Source: Methyloligella sp. (GTDB lineage: Bacteria > Pseudomonadota > Alphaproteobacteria > Rhizobiales > HXMU1428-3). From it: 64,000 bases of DNA. Under the pieces are notes generated by a model. It saw only the letters and a program-made list of their open reading frames with translations, was not told the DNA's origin and did not search any database. The position numbers and the translations under genes were made by a program. The DNA lies in the NCBI GenBank assembly GCA_021604645.1, contig BQJJ01000001.1:186001-250000 (forward strand), in the 5' to 3' direction. Numbering within the stretch: position 1 is the first letter of the stretch; every line of letters starts with the position of its first letter. This document shows, piece by piece, positions 49,591 to 59,582 of this stretch.

Positions 49591-50085
49591 ATGCTAGACA
49601 AGTTGGATGTTAAAATTTTACAGATTTTACAGAAAGATTGCACCGTACCAGTTGCTGAAATCGGGAAAAAAGTCGGGCTATCAACAACACCTTGCTGGCG
49701 CAGAATACAAAAAATGGAAGAATTAGGAGTTATCCAGTCAAGGGTAGCTCTTCTGGATACGACCAAAGTAAACGTGGCAGTTACCGTTTTTGTGTTCGTC
49801 ACAACAAACAAGCACAGTGAAACATGGCTTGCTGAATTTCATAAAGCCATAGAAAACTTCCCTGAAGTCGTAGAGTTCTACCGCATGAGCGGGCAAGTGG
49901 ACTATCTTTTACGTGTAGTTGTCCCGGATATAGCCAGCTATGATGCGTTTTATAAGCGCTTAATTTCAGAAATCGACATAGCAGATGTGTCATCATCATT
50001 TGCAATGGAGCAAATAAAGTTCACAACTGAATTGCCATTGGATTATGCAAGGCGGGCAGAAAAAGAAACTGAGGGTTCTTCCTAA
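49591..50085 (+). CDS. Lrp/AsnC family transcriptional regulator
   Basis: A 164-residue regulator: winged helix (LDVKILQILQKDCTVPVAEIGKKVGLSTTPCWRRIQKME) followed by the RAM ligand-binding domain (VVEFYRMSGQVDYLLRVVVPD). Lrp proteins sense amino acids. It is convergent with a 3-hydroxyisobutyrate-dehydrogenase-like gene, which would suit branched-chain amino acid control, though this is positional inference only. Confidence 0.92.
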   Translation: MLDKLDVKILQILQKDCTVPVAEIGKKVGLSTTPCWRRIQKMEELGVIQSRVALLDTTKVNVAVTVFVFVTTNKHSETWLAEFHKAIENFPEVVEFYRMSGQVDYLLRVVVPDIASYDAFYKRLISEIDIADVSSSFAMEQIKFTTELPLDYARRAEKETEGSS

Positions 50086-50138
50086 ATAGTTCGGGGCATA
50101 TAGTCAGGCCCGCCTGGCTTAAAAATGGCAAAGGATAG

Positions 50139-51008
50139 TTAATCCTTCAGGCGGGTGACCAGGCTGGTTATATCATTACGTCCCCGTCCATTGTCATGCA
50201 ATTCGCCAAGATAACTTTCAACCAAAGTTGCGACAGGAAGCGGACTGTTGGTTGCTTTTGCTTCTTCAATGCAAATATTTAAATCCTTGCGCATCCAATC
50301 AACTGCAAAACCAAAATCAAAGAAACGGTCAGCCATATGTTGCCCGCTATTTTCCATTTGCCATGATTGCGCAGCTCCTTTTGAAATAACGGATAAAACA
50401 TCAGGAATATTCAAATTATTTGATTGAGCAAAGTTAATCGCTTCAGATAAGCCTTGAACAACACCAGCAATTGCAATTTGGTTCACCATTTTAGTTTGTT
50501 GCCCAGCCCCAGAAGGCCCCATATGCTTGACGGCTTTTGAATAGGTTAAGATGAGAGGTTCAGCTTTTTCATAGGCACTAGGCTCACCACCAACCATAAT
50601 GCTAAGCTGGCCATTTTCAGCTCCCTTTTGCCCACCCGTAACAGGGGCATCCAGAAAATGTAGTCCCATCTCAGAAGCCTTAGCTGATATTTCACGTGCA
50701 ACAGTTGCAGAAGTTGTCGAGTGATCGATAAAGACGGCGCCTTTAGGCATAGAATGAAAGGCACCATGCTCTCCAAAAGTGACTTGGCGTAAATCATCAT
50801 CATTGCCAACACATGAAAAAACAAATTGCGCGTCGTTGCCAGCGTCCAATGGTGTTAGAGCCGTGTTGCCACCATACTCATTTTGCCATCCTTCAGCTTT
50901 GGAAGTTGTTCTATTATATACAGTAAGGTCAATGGCAGGAAATTTACTTAAATATCCTGCCATCGGATGGCCCATAACCCCTAAGCCAAGCCAAGATGCT
51001 TTTGTCAT
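50139..51008 (-). CDS. NAD(P)-dependent oxidoreductase, 3-hydroxyisobutyrate dehydrogenase family
   Basis: A 289-residue beta-hydroxyacid dehydrogenase. The Rossmann start is SWLGLGVMGHPMAGYLSK; the substrate block is FLDAPVTGGQKGAENGQLSIMVGG and the catalytic lysine lies in GAGQQTKMVNQ. The family includes 3-hydroxyisobutyrate, tartronate semialdehyde and related reductases; sequence alone does not separate these. GAGGAC precedes the ATG. It diverges from the SQR-like flavoprotein. Confidence 0.9.
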   Translation of the reverse strand: MTKASWLGLGVMGHPMAGYLSKFPAIDLTVYNRTTSKAEGWQNEYGGNTALTPLDAGNDAQFVFSCVGNDDDLRQVTFGEHGAFHSMPKGAVFIDHSTTSATVAREISAKASEMGLHFLDAPVTGGQKGAENGQLSIMVGGEPSAYEKAEPLILTYSKAVKHMGPSGAGQQTKMVNQIAIAGVVQGLSEAINFAQSNNLNIPDVLSVISKGAAQSWQMENSGQHMADRFFDFGFAVDWMRKDLNICIEEAKATNSPLPVATLVESYLGELHDNGRGRNDITSLVTRLKD

Positions 51009-51060
51009 GAATGTCCTCTTTGTAGCTGATGTCGGTTTGTAACTGATAGTGGCTGTCTAA

Positions 51061-51075
51061 ATCATTTGAAATGAT
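51061..51075. promoter_or_regulatory. Palindrome upstream of the dehydrogenase gene
   Basis: ATCATTT-G-AAATGAT is a perfect 7+7 dyad 52 bp before the minus-strand start; a possible operator. Confidence 0.35.
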
Positions 51076-51117
51076 CAGCCGTTTATTGGAATTGATTTTT
51101 ATTTGTAACTTCGACTT

Positions 51118-51131
51118 TAGACTGAAGTCTA
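51118..51131. promoter_or_regulatory. Inverted repeat TAGACT-GA-AGTCTA
   Basis: A second perfect dyad in the same 369-bp divergent gap, followed by AT-rich DNA. A third, CCCCTAATAGGGG, lies at 51230-51242 nearer the flavoprotein gene. These are operator candidates only. Confidence 0.35.
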
Positions 51132-51377
51132 ATTTAAAATTAGAATGATCTCAATCGCAATTTGTAGGTAGGTTTAGATGGCCCTTTCATTTGCATAACT
51201 GAAGTTTAGTCATTGACAGATCCCTGATTCCCCTAATAGGGGTAAAAGAGGAAATTCTTTATATTTGTATGGATTTTAAAGGAGATTGCGCGTAACTCAT
51301 CAATCGATAACTGCGCCAATAAATTCAATTTAGGTTATTGATTTTATAGTGAATTACAACTGGAGCGTGCCTCTCAT

Positions 51378-52676
51378 ATGGCCCATATTGTTATCATAGG
51401 CAACGGCATTGCAAGCTTGACCGCAGCTTTGCAACTAAAAAAGCTTGTCTCTGATCAAGATTGGATAACCGTTGTTTCTGAAGATCAGTATGGTGTTCTC
51501 AAGTCATCCCTTCCTTCAGTGAGCATGGGCTTACGTTCACTAAAAGATGTGCGTGTAGATTTAAAGAAGCTATTTGAAAAATTTAAAATCAAATATCTAT
51601 TCTCTTCCGTTTCATCCCTTCATCCAGAACGGCAAGTCATTATCCTCAACAATGGAAAAAGAGTTCCCTTTGATAATCTGATTATAGCCGATGGAATGGT
51701 CCCAGCCTGGGACCATATACCAGGCCTGAACAAGTCTCATAACATGGTGCATTCAACGATGAATGCAGATGAAACCATGCGGGCAGAATTAGGGTTTAAA
51801 GATTTTCTTCTCTCACCAGGGCCAATGACAATTGCCTGTGCACCAGGGTCCATGGACTATCAAAGTGCCTATCAATATGTGCTCAATGTAGACCATGTTT
51901 TGCGCCGCTATCGCTTGAGAGATAAGGTACCCATTCGGTTCATCACACCGGAACCGTTTCTTGGTCATCTAGGAATAGGCGGCATTGGTCACTCAAATAA
52001 CTTGTTTGAAAAAGAGTTCAGATCAAGACAAATTGAATTTTACTGTAACGCTGCCATCGATAAGATTGACAAAACCACAGTACAGATAATCTATTTTGAC
52101 CGTGAAGGCGCTGAATGCGGTAGGAAAAAGTTTAATTCAAGATATGGTGTAATCTGGCCCGCTATGAGAGCCGCTGACTACATCACAAAGGTCAATGGCT
52201 TAACTGATAAGACAGGCTTAATTCAAACCAACAAATTCTTACAGTCCAGTCTCTATAGAAATATTTTCGCAATTGGTGAGGTTGTAGCGCAAACCAGCTT
52301 AAGGCAAGCCGCTCTTGAGCCAACACCTATGGAAACAGGTCAACCATGCTCTGATTTCCTGAGAGAAAGTATGACAAGCACTGTTGCCGGTAATTTGGCT
52401 GAAGTCTTGCGTCATAGATATCCATGCTACGAACCTACTGGCAATGGATTTTTCATGATCAACTATGGAGAAAGGGGGGCTGCATTTTTAGCCGTTCCTC
52501 AAAATCCACCTCGGAACATAGACCGGATCATAGAGGGGCGCTTCGTTCATATTATGCAACGAACTATGGAGCGGTATCACCTGTCCAGACTAAGGGCTGG
52601 TGTGACAGAACCTATTTTTGAACGCCTTATCTTTAGGTTGATGAAAATGCCCAGAATTAAGCAAAAAGCAGCTTAA
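51378..52676 (+). CDS. SQR-like FAD-dependent oxidoreductase
   Basis: A 432-residue flavoprotein. The FAD Rossmann motif is HIVIIGNGIASLTAALQLKKL. IADGMVPAWDHIPGL, RDKVPIRFITPEPFLGHLGIGGIGHS and RNIFAIGEVV match the sulfide:quinone oxidoreductase/FCSD group. The stretch where SQRs usually read GASCFGPAYE is GSMDYQSAYQY, without the cysteine, so classical sulphide oxidation is doubtful. The basic, amphipathic C-terminus could bind the membrane. It is divergent from the dehydrogenase. Confidence 0.82.
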   Translation: MAHIVIIGNGIASLTAALQLKKLVSDQDWITVVSEDQYGVLKSSLPSVSMGLRSLKDVRVDLKKLFEKFKIKYLFSSVSSLHPERQVIILNNGKRVPFDNLIIADGMVPAWDHIPGLNKSHNMVHSTMNADETMRAELGFKDFLLSPGPMTIACAPGSMDYQSAYQYVLNVDHVLRRYRLRDKVPIRFITPEPFLGHLGIGGIGHSNNLFEKEFRSRQIEFYCNAAIDKIDKTTVQIIYFDREGAECGRKKFNSRYGVIWPAMRAADYITKVNGLTDKTGLIQTNKFLQSSLYRNIFAIGEVVAQTSLRQAALEPTPMETGQPCSDFLRESMTSTVAGNLAEVLRHRYPCYEPTGNGFFMINYGERGAAFLAVPQNPPRNIDRIIEGRFVHIMQRTMERYHLSRLRAGVTEPIFERLIFRLMKMPRIKQKAA

Positions 52677-52721
52677 AACTATCAAGCATAGAGCCGCAAA
52701 AAAATCAAAAGCGCATAAAAA

Positions 52722-52755
52722 AACGTGCCCTTAAATGAATAAGGACACGCTTTTC
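52722..52755. terminator. Bidirectional terminator between the SQR-like gene and the small membrane gene
   Basis: ACGTGCCCTTA/TAAGGACACG forms a stem with one mismatch. T runs follow on both strands, strongest on the minus strand (CACGTTTTTTTA). Confidence 0.8.
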
Positions 52756-52779
52756 TATTAAACATTTTTCAGCGCTGAA

Positions 52780-52959
52780 TTATAGACCGCGCACTAAATT
52801 GCCAATAGCTAAAAGTATATAAGCTGAGACAGCAAGCCAAAAGTCTTGTGCTGCAATCACTGAAGGAATATTAACAAGACCTTGGTGGCTAGCAATGGCA
52901 GCAACAGCCAGGATAAGTGAAATCAAAAAGATAAAGATTGTTGGTGGATTTAGTCGCAT
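52780..52959 (-). CDS. Small 59-residue membrane protein (missed by ORF track)
   Basis: Translates as MRLNPPTIFIFLISLILAVA, continuing AIASHQGLVNIPSVIAAQDF and ending YILLAIGNLVRGL. Two hydrophobic helices with a short polar turn. GAGGGG lies 6-8 bp before the ATG and a strong terminator follows the stop, so it is very likely a real gene just under the track's length limit. Small proteins of this design occur in Hyphomicrobiales as far as I recall; function unknown. Confidence 0.78.
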   Translation of the reverse strand: MRLNPPTIFIFLISLILAVAAIASHQGLVNIPSVIAAQDFWLAVSAYILLAIGNLVRGL

Positions 52960-53492
52960 AGTGCGCCCCTCTCATAAATTGTTTTTTCCTGGGGTGAAAC
53001 ACCCCTGTCCCAATTGCCATAACATTGTTTCTAAACAATTTTATTATTTTTACAGAAACATTAATGGTTGTTAACGATTAGCATATCGCCCCTAGCAATT
53101 ACACATTAAAGCCTGTTCCATTCGCCTAATTTGCTAAATTTACCCCCATAAATTGCCTAAAAATTGTAGATTTGCTCTAATTTTAGGCAAAAAACTCACT
53201 TTTTGGGTGGTTTTTATGGTTTTATGTGGCCATTAATAAAACGTGGATAACTAGCAAACGGCTTATGACAAAGCGCAAATATTTAAGCTCAAACGCATCT
53301 GACGAGACGAGAAAAAATTAAGCTGAAGAGGCGCGTTAATCTAGTCATAAGAAAAATAAACTTTTTGTACGATTGCTATTTATAATGTCCATTCTATTTT
53401 GGGCTTTTTAGCAAATAGAATGAATAAGTTGCTTAAGAAAAGTCAGACGCTGACAAACAAAAAATAGGCGTGAAAGGGGGGGCGTTTACAAA
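52960..53492. other. 533-bp intergenic region
   Basis: AT-rich, between two divergent genes. No ORF, repeat or strong hairpin recognised. It presumably holds promoters for both. Confidence 0.5.
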
Positions 53493-56045
53493 ATGAATGG
53501 AACAGAATTTAACGCTGCTTTCGCTGGCGCATTGAGCGCACTAGAACAAATTTTTTTCTTTATAAGTATTATTTTGATACTCCTGATAGGGGCTTGGGTT
53601 ACAGCGATTTTCTCAAGTTCACATAGCCATAACAGTGGAAAATCACCTGTAAATGCGAGACAAAAAAGCAATAAAAAAATTATCCGTCACCTAACACTGC
53701 ACAGACTGCAAGGCGATGAATTTGGTTTTATCGGGGAGCGTCTGCTGAATATTATTCGCAGTGAGTACGCAAGCAGCTTTTGGTCAAAGTGGACACAAAA
53801 AAACAGAATGTCTGCCTTCCATATCAGCACTGGACTGTCTAGTAAAAGAGGGCCCCTAAATGAAACTTTTCTCAATCATACCGTTGAAATTTCTCTAGAT
53901 GGTAACCTCAAAAATAAGCGTTTAAACCTCAGGTTTTTTCCTCAAGGGCCCTTGCACATAATTGATTCCACGTCAGAAAAAAATGACGTTAGCATCCAAC
54001 AGTCAAGTGAAGTGAAAACACAAATTAAATCACTCAGCACTCTATCATCAGAAGAGGGTGAACCGTTTGTATTTGTTTATGAATGCTCAGACTTCCCATT
54101 ATTTGAATTAAAGGAAATCAACCTAGAAGGACCACAGAGTAGAAGAAAACAAAAAGCAAATGAAGTTCTCTTCCAGGCAATGGTCGCAGGCATAATGAGC
54201 CGAGGCTGCGGCGCGAACAATCAAATCGTGTCTTTAAAAAAATTGAGCAAATGGGCCAGGCAATTAGATAACTACCTTAAATTAAATGACACTCATCAGA
54301 ACCAAGTCAAAGCTACAAAAACAGGTTTAGTCTTCCATAAAGAGACAGAGATGATCGTGGTTGCGGCCTGGTGTTATTTGGTTGCAGGTTTAGGCTTACA
54401 AAATGAAAAACAATTAAAACGCTCTTTGGAGTTATACGAGGGCTTGTCAGAAGAACATTGGCAAGGGCGAGAAAAAACGGAAATGGCGGGAGCTCAATCA
54501 AATGAAGCCTATGCCGCATATGCACTAATGCAATTGAATGCAGTCCACAATGGATATCCCATAAGGGTTAAGCAAGCTGTCCTAAGAGCAATTCGCAATT
54601 TTAGGAAAGATAATTTCCCTCATAGTTGGGGCAAGCTTATGTGTAAATTAGCAATAGCTGAAACTGGCTCAGGGGGCACTGAGCAAGAAGCTTTAGAACT
54701 AAGAAGCACAGAAGATCGTGCCGAAGCCGGTCATTCTTTCCAATCAATTGAACTGGCTTTAGATGAAGCCATTGAAACATGGCGTAAAAACAGACAAGAA
54801 GATGCAATGTGCGAAGCTTATTTTGCAAAAGGCAAATTGGCATTAAACAGTGCTAAGCGAAATATGGGGGTACAGGGATTAGAGCGTGCTGAAAACGGTT
54901 TTTTAGCGGCTCTTTCATTGTCTTGTGCAGCAAGTAAAGACCATAAAAAATCGTTCATGAAGATCTGCAGGCCTGACATAAGGCTGGAACTTGGGAAGTT
55001 ATATTTAAGCTGGGGCACAAGATTTGGTGAGGCTGAGCTCATTGAAAAGGCCATCCACCATTTTGAAGCTTTGCTTGAAGAGAGCAGGCATTGCTCTAAA
55101 AATTATATAGAAGAAACCAATTTAGCCTTGGCCGAATGTTATTTAAATTTTGGCGGCATTACCAATGAAGCAGATCATCACAAACAAGCGATTTTCAGAT
55201 TTAATGATTGTCTGGATCAAGGAGTGAGCGGTCAGATACGAGATAAAGTCGAGAGAAGCATATCAGTCGCCAGGGCCAGACTAGCATTGGTTGATCGTAG
55301 TAAGGAACAGGTAGAAACGGCCATCTCATCCATTTGTGCAGTGATTGGGCAAAATGGCAAATTATGGCCTACCAAAGATGTTCTCTTGAGATTGAGAGCG
55401 AGGCTTAGAGAATTGTTATTCTCTCTTGAAGGAGATGACATTGCTTTGGATCGTGCGATAAAAGATCGCAGAGATCTGGTCAAATTGGCTGAAAACGGAG
55501 CACAGGATGTGCGCTGGGCAGTTGAAGTCAGTGACTTGGTGAACCTTCTCTCTAAGCGCCAATATAAAAACAATGGCCGCCAGGAAGACTTTAATGAAGC
55601 CCATTATCTATTAGAAAACGCCATCTCAATTGTTGAAAATAGCACAGAAACAGCTACGCCTGAGTTTGATATCCCTCACATCAAGGGTACGCTTTATGTT
55701 AATTTGGCAAAATTGCTAGCTTCGTTTGCGCGTGTGCACTTTGATGAGCAAGCCCTGAAAGAAGCGGCTAACTATTATGAAAAATTTATCAAATTAACGC
55801 CAAGAGCCATCAATCCGAGAAAAAGAGCTGAAGTTTTAAGTCAAATCGGTTTGATAATGATGGATCTAAGTGAGCAATATGGCTCTCATGGCGGTTTAAA
55901 AGAAGCCATAGCCAGCTTTGCTGAAGCCCATGATATCTATCTAGAAGCAGGGCTCATTGATTTATCAAACCGAATGCGCCGTTTTCTTGAAAACGCTCAG
56001 GCCGCCCAGCTTGCTTATCAATTACCAGATGAAGAGGGCTTGTAG
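53493..56045 (+). CDS. Large membrane-anchored TPR-like protein, unknown
   Basis: An 850-residue protein. One N-terminal membrane helix (IFFFISIILILLIGAWVTAIF) is followed by a ~200-residue mixed domain and then helical repeats to the C-terminus, e.g. LELGKLYLSWGTRFGEAELIEKAI, NLALAECYLNFGGITNEADHHKQAI and VLSQIGLIMMDLSEQYGSHGG. The ~40-residue helical-pair spacing resembles TPR repeats. No enzymatic motif is visible; a scaffold role is a guess. GGGGGG precedes the ATG. It stands alone. Confidence 0.75.
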   Translation: MNGTEFNAAFAGALSALEQIFFFISIILILLIGAWVTAIFSSSHSHNSGKSPVNARQKSNKKIIRHLTLHRLQGDEFGFIGERLLNIIRSEYASSFWSKWTQKNRMSAFHISTGLSSKRGPLNETFLNHTVEISLDGNLKNKRLNLRFFPQGPLHIIDSTSEKNDVSIQQSSEVKTQIKSLSTLSSEEGEPFVFVYECSDFPLFELKEINLEGPQSRRKQKANEVLFQAMVAGIMSRGCGANNQIVSLKKLSKWARQLDNYLKLNDTHQNQVKATKTGLVFHKETEMIVVAAWCYLVAGLGLQNEKQLKRSLELYEGLSEEHWQGREKTEMAGAQSNEAYAAYALMQLNAVHNGYPIRVKQAVLRAIRNFRKDNFPHSWGKLMCKLAIAETGSGGTEQEALELRSTEDRAEAGHSFQSIELALDEAIETWRKNRQEDAMCEAYFAKGKLALNSAKRNMGVQGLERAENGFLAALSLSCAASKDHKKSFMKICRPDIRLELGKLYLSWGTRFGEAELIEKAIHHFEALLEESRHCSKNYIEETNLALAECYLNFGGITNEADHHKQAIFRFNDCLDQGVSGQIRDKVERSISVARARLALVDRSKEQVETAISSICAVIGQNGKLWPTKDVLLRLRARLRELLFSLEGDDIALDRAIKDRRDLVKLAENGAQDVRWAVEVSDLVNLLSKRQYKNNGRQEDFNEAHYLLENAISIVENSTETATPEFDIPHIKGTLYVNLAKLLASFARVHFDEQALKEAANYYEKFIKLTPRAINPRKRAEVLSQIGLIMMDLSEQYGSHGGLKEAIASFAEAHDIYLEAGLIDLSNRMRRFLENAQAAQLAYQLPDEEGL

Positions 56046-56309
56046 AGCCTAAGCAAAGTTTATTCGCTCATTATCAGCACTTAAAGAGATTCTTCCTTGC
56101 ATCAAGTGAAAGGGAGGATTAGTGTCTGCCCTGGATGTTTTGCAAAAAGGAAGTTTGTAAAAAATCCCACAATAAAATTTATTCAAAAGTTAGCCGGTGG
56201 GGTTTTTAAAAAGGGCTAAGGTTTCATAAAACATCTGAAACAACACCCTTCAAGCACGGCAAAACCAAATAAATTTAAAAAACGAATATTATCACTCTTA
56301 TTATCTTGA

Positions 56310-57524
<1,215 letters not shown>

Positions 57525-57543
57525 ATTTATTGAACGCAAAAAA

Positions 57544-57578
57544 CTCGGCCCCACCTCTTTATTGAGGGAGGGGCCGAG
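57544..57578. terminator. Bidirectional terminator between aatA and the next gene
   Basis: CTCGGCCCC/GGGGCCGAG is a perfect 9-bp stem. A GTTTTTT run follows on the minus strand, where it ends the 57616 gene; on the plus side it follows aatA by 20 bp. Confidence 0.85.
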
Positions 57579-57615
57579 TATCTATACATCTTTAAACCAG
57601 TGAATAGCGGTGTGT

Positions 57616-58050
57616 TTATTCGGCGGCTGACCCTCGATCTTCAGGTCTCCAGTTCTTAACCAGCTTTTCAGCCAGCTTGCTAACATGGGTGCAATTTGCA
57701 TAATTTTGCTGGACAATTACGGAGTAGTTTGCGCATTTCCCCTTTATGTCGGAAATTAAAGACGCGCGTTCCTGTCGCAAGCCAGACAGGATTTTATCAA
57801 TCTTCATATTAACTTTTAAACCTAATTGCATCGCTTGTTGTATTGTCTTTTTCGACAGAGTTGTGATTTCATTCTTTTGTGTATCTTCGTCACTCAAGCA
57901 TCCCGCCAATATTTCATAGAATACGCCACACCGACTGAGCTCATGTTGGAATTTACTTTGTGCGTCATGCACCATTTTGTCGGTAGAGTCTGCCATGACT
58001 GCAGTAGTCGAAATAAAGAGCATTAAAACGAAGGTTATAATTTTTTGCAC
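57616..58050 (-). CDS. Exported small protein, unknown
   Basis: About 144 residues. The track starts at ATG 58062, but that ATGGAG looks like the ribosome site for GTG 58050, which begins a normal signal peptide (KIITFVLMLFISTTAVMA). The mature protein is helical with four cysteines (SRCGVFYEILAGCLSDE, GKCANYSVIVQQNYANCTHV), suggesting disulphides in the periplasm. No family recognised. A bidirectional terminator follows. Confidence 0.65.
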   Translation of the reverse strand: MQKIITFVLMLFISTTAVMADSTDKMVHDAQSKFQHELSRCGVFYEILAGCLSDEDTQKNEITTLSKKTIQQAMQLGLKVNMKIDKILSGLRQERASLISDIKGKCANYSVIVQQNYANCTHVSKLAEKLVKNWRPEDRGSAAE

Positions 58051-58230
58051 AACGAACTCCATTGGTTAATTTTGTCCATAAATGGTTTCACACTATGTGC
58101 CCTTAAACAAGTGGTTGGCGCATCGTCTCAACTCAGCTTTTTGTAGGAGATCATGTTTTTGGGTGAGCATTTGATTGTGAGCGTTTATTTCAAAAAACGC
58201 TATACCAAGTATTCCATAGTGCCTTTAGCG

Positions 58231-58256
58231 ATTGTAATAACCGTGAGAGAGAAAAC
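58231..58256 (+). repeat. Family A 3'-tail remnant
   Basis: ATTGTAATAACCGTGAGAGAGAAAAC matches the A tail (AATAACC variant, as in A8). No upstream hairpins remain. The rest of the 58063-58460 gap is unremarkable. Confidence 0.55.
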
Positions 58257-58460
58257 TCACTACAGCAAAAGCAAACTCGGCGCATAGTACTTTTTATTGA
58301 GAGTGGTCTCTGGCATCACGGCCTGAACACTGTTAAAACTACTAGTAGGTAGACAGCCTTGGATGTAAGTCTATATGTTTCGAAAATCGGGTTAAATTTT
58401 TAAGCTTGATCAATAAACAAAAGGGAATTGTCTTACTGCAAACTTGGGAGAGGGCTAATT

Positions 58461-58697
58461 ATGAAAAAATTAATTATTGCTTCATTTGTATCTTTAGCGT
58501 TTACAGGAAATGCATTTGCTTGTGGAGAAATCCCAGAAGCTAAAGCATCAGTTAAACCTAAAGTTTTAGCATCAGTTAAACAAGACGATGCAGTTTCAAA
58601 TAAATCTGAAATTAAAGAATTAGTTGAAAATGTAGTTAAGGTTTCAACTGAAACAACCGTTGAAGCATCAGACACACCTGAAGCGAAAGCGGACTAA
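58461..58697 (+). CDS. Small exported Lys/Val/Glu-rich protein, unknown
   Basis: A 78-residue protein starting MKKLIIASFVSLAFTGNAFA, a signal peptide (cut before CGEIPEA); the track begins 11 residues earlier. GGGAGAGG precedes the ATG. The mature part is low-complexity with a repeated pattern (KASVKPKVLASVKQ) and ends TPEAKAD. The first mature residue could be Cys, but the FACG context is not a good lipobox. Function unknown. Confidence 0.6.
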   Translation: MKKLIIASFVSLAFTGNAFACGEIPEAKASVKPKVLASVKQDDAVSNKSEIKELVENVVKVSTETTVEASDTPEAKAD

Positions 58698-59044
58698 TCA
58701 GTAGTCGGCGGAAAAGTCGGAAGTTAAAAACTCATTTGCCGTGAATGCGAATGTTGATGGTTTTCTATTGTATCTTTTATAAAAGAGCTGATCTTCTAGA
58801 GCAGCGCATTCTTTAATAGCAATAGCTTCAATAGAAATTAATAAAGGACAGGGACAAATCTACATTTGATCCCTGCCTACCAAACATCCTGCTATCTCCC
58901 CCCCATCATAAATTATAAAAGGTTGAAGCATCTCTACATTTGCGCCTTGTTTACTTGATGTCTTTCGTTGGTGTGATTTGTAATAGCTCTCTTTTTGTCC
59001 TTAGAAATACAGCACTAGCAGTCCAAAACAAATTCATCACTCAC
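58698..59044. other. Intergenic region before repeats A8/A9
   Basis: About 350 bp with no gene. One hairpin is seen at 58849-58875 (CAGGGA...TCCCTG, with inner AAAT/ATTT), about 150 bp past the preceding stop. Confidence 0.5.
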
Positions 59045-59104
59045 TATACAAAGAAGGGAGTGCTCGTCTTCAGAGCACGTACATGACGCCATAGGCGTCC
59101 GGTG

Positions 59105-59160
59105 TACAAGATCAGCCTGAGCGGAGCTTTGCAAGCACAGATAAGTTGATTGCAAAAATT
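59105..59160 (+). repeat. Module C nested in A8
   Basis: TACAAGATCAGCCTGAGCGG...GATAAGTTGATTGCAAAAA; near-identical to the C in A9. Confidence 0.7.
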
Positions 59161-59192
59161 GCCGCCCCTCGGTTGGTCCATGATCTTCAGCA

Positions 59193-59222
59193 GCGCGGTT
59201 GCAGATGGGCAACCTAAAGCGC
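59193..59222 (+). repeat. Family B hairpin nested in P4 of A8
   Basis: GGTTGCAGATGGGCAACCTAAA closed by outer arms GCGC/GCGC. CTCTAAAAAG follows, as in A4. Confidence 0.75.
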
Positions 59223-59263
59223 CTCTAAAAAGAAATAACCGTGAGAGAAATTCCCCAAACCAT

Positions 59264-59431
59264 CCATACGAAGAAGGGAGTGCTCGTCTTCAGAGCACGT
59301 ACATGACGCCATGGGCGTCCGTTGCACAAGATCAGCCTGAGCGGAGCTTTGCGAGCACAGATAAGTTGATTGCAAAAAATACCGCCCCTCGGAGGCTCAC
59401 CGCTTCAGCGGTGGAATAGCCGTGAGAGAAA
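59264..59431 (+). repeat. Family A structured repeat, copy A9, with nested C
   Basis: CCATACGAAGAAGGGA, P1 GTGCTC/GAGCAC, P2 GACGCC/GGCGTC, C module at P3 (59325-59380), CCCCTCGGAGGC, P4 CACCGC/GCGGTG, tail ATAGCCGTGAGAGA. A8 and A9 share most of their first ~120 bp, so the pair looks like a recent tandem duplication. Confidence 0.85.
59325..59380 (+). repeat. Module C nested in A9
   Basis: CACAAGATCAGCCTGAGCGG...GATAAGTTGATTGCAAAAA, the same site within A as in A3 and A8. Confidence 0.7.
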
Positions 59432-59435
59432 AATA

Positions 59436-59467
59436 GCGACGGTTGCTTGTGGGCAACCTGAAGGAGC
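59436..59467 (+). repeat. Family B hairpin after A9
   Basis: GCGACGGTTGCTTGTGGGCAACC then TGAAGGAGC; same context (after an A tail) as the B following A5. Confidence 0.7.
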
Positions 59468-59474
59468 AGCAAAA

Positions 59475-59506
59475 AAACGGCCTCTCTGGGGGAAGAGAGG
59501 CCGTTT
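59475..59506 (-). terminator. Intrinsic terminator after the cysteine peptidase gene
   Basis: AAACGGCCTCTC/GAGAGGCCGTTT is a perfect 12-bp stem with a TTTTTTT run on the minus strand. Confidence 0.88.
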
Positions 59507-59582
59507 GAATGATCCAGCAAGTTGATCGGGGGATGAGGGGTGTGATGAGATTGCTGAACCAAATTCCTTTTAAATCTGTGGC

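Larger units (their letters stand above)
59045..59250 (+). repeat. Family A structured repeat, copy A8, with nested C and B
   Basis: P1 GTGCTC/GAGCAC, P2 GACGCC/GGCGTC, a C module at P3 (59105-59160), CCGCCCCTCGG, and a B element in the P4 loop (59193-59222). The pair outside P4 is GGT/ACC (tail AATAACCGTGAGAGA), a compensatory change from the usual GGC/GCC. Confidence 0.85.

Noticed and set aside
59150-59419. 89-residue plus-strand ORF, and the opposite ORFs at 59015-59212 and 59332-59640
   Set aside because: These are repeat A8/A9 sequence, with no ribosome site or family features.
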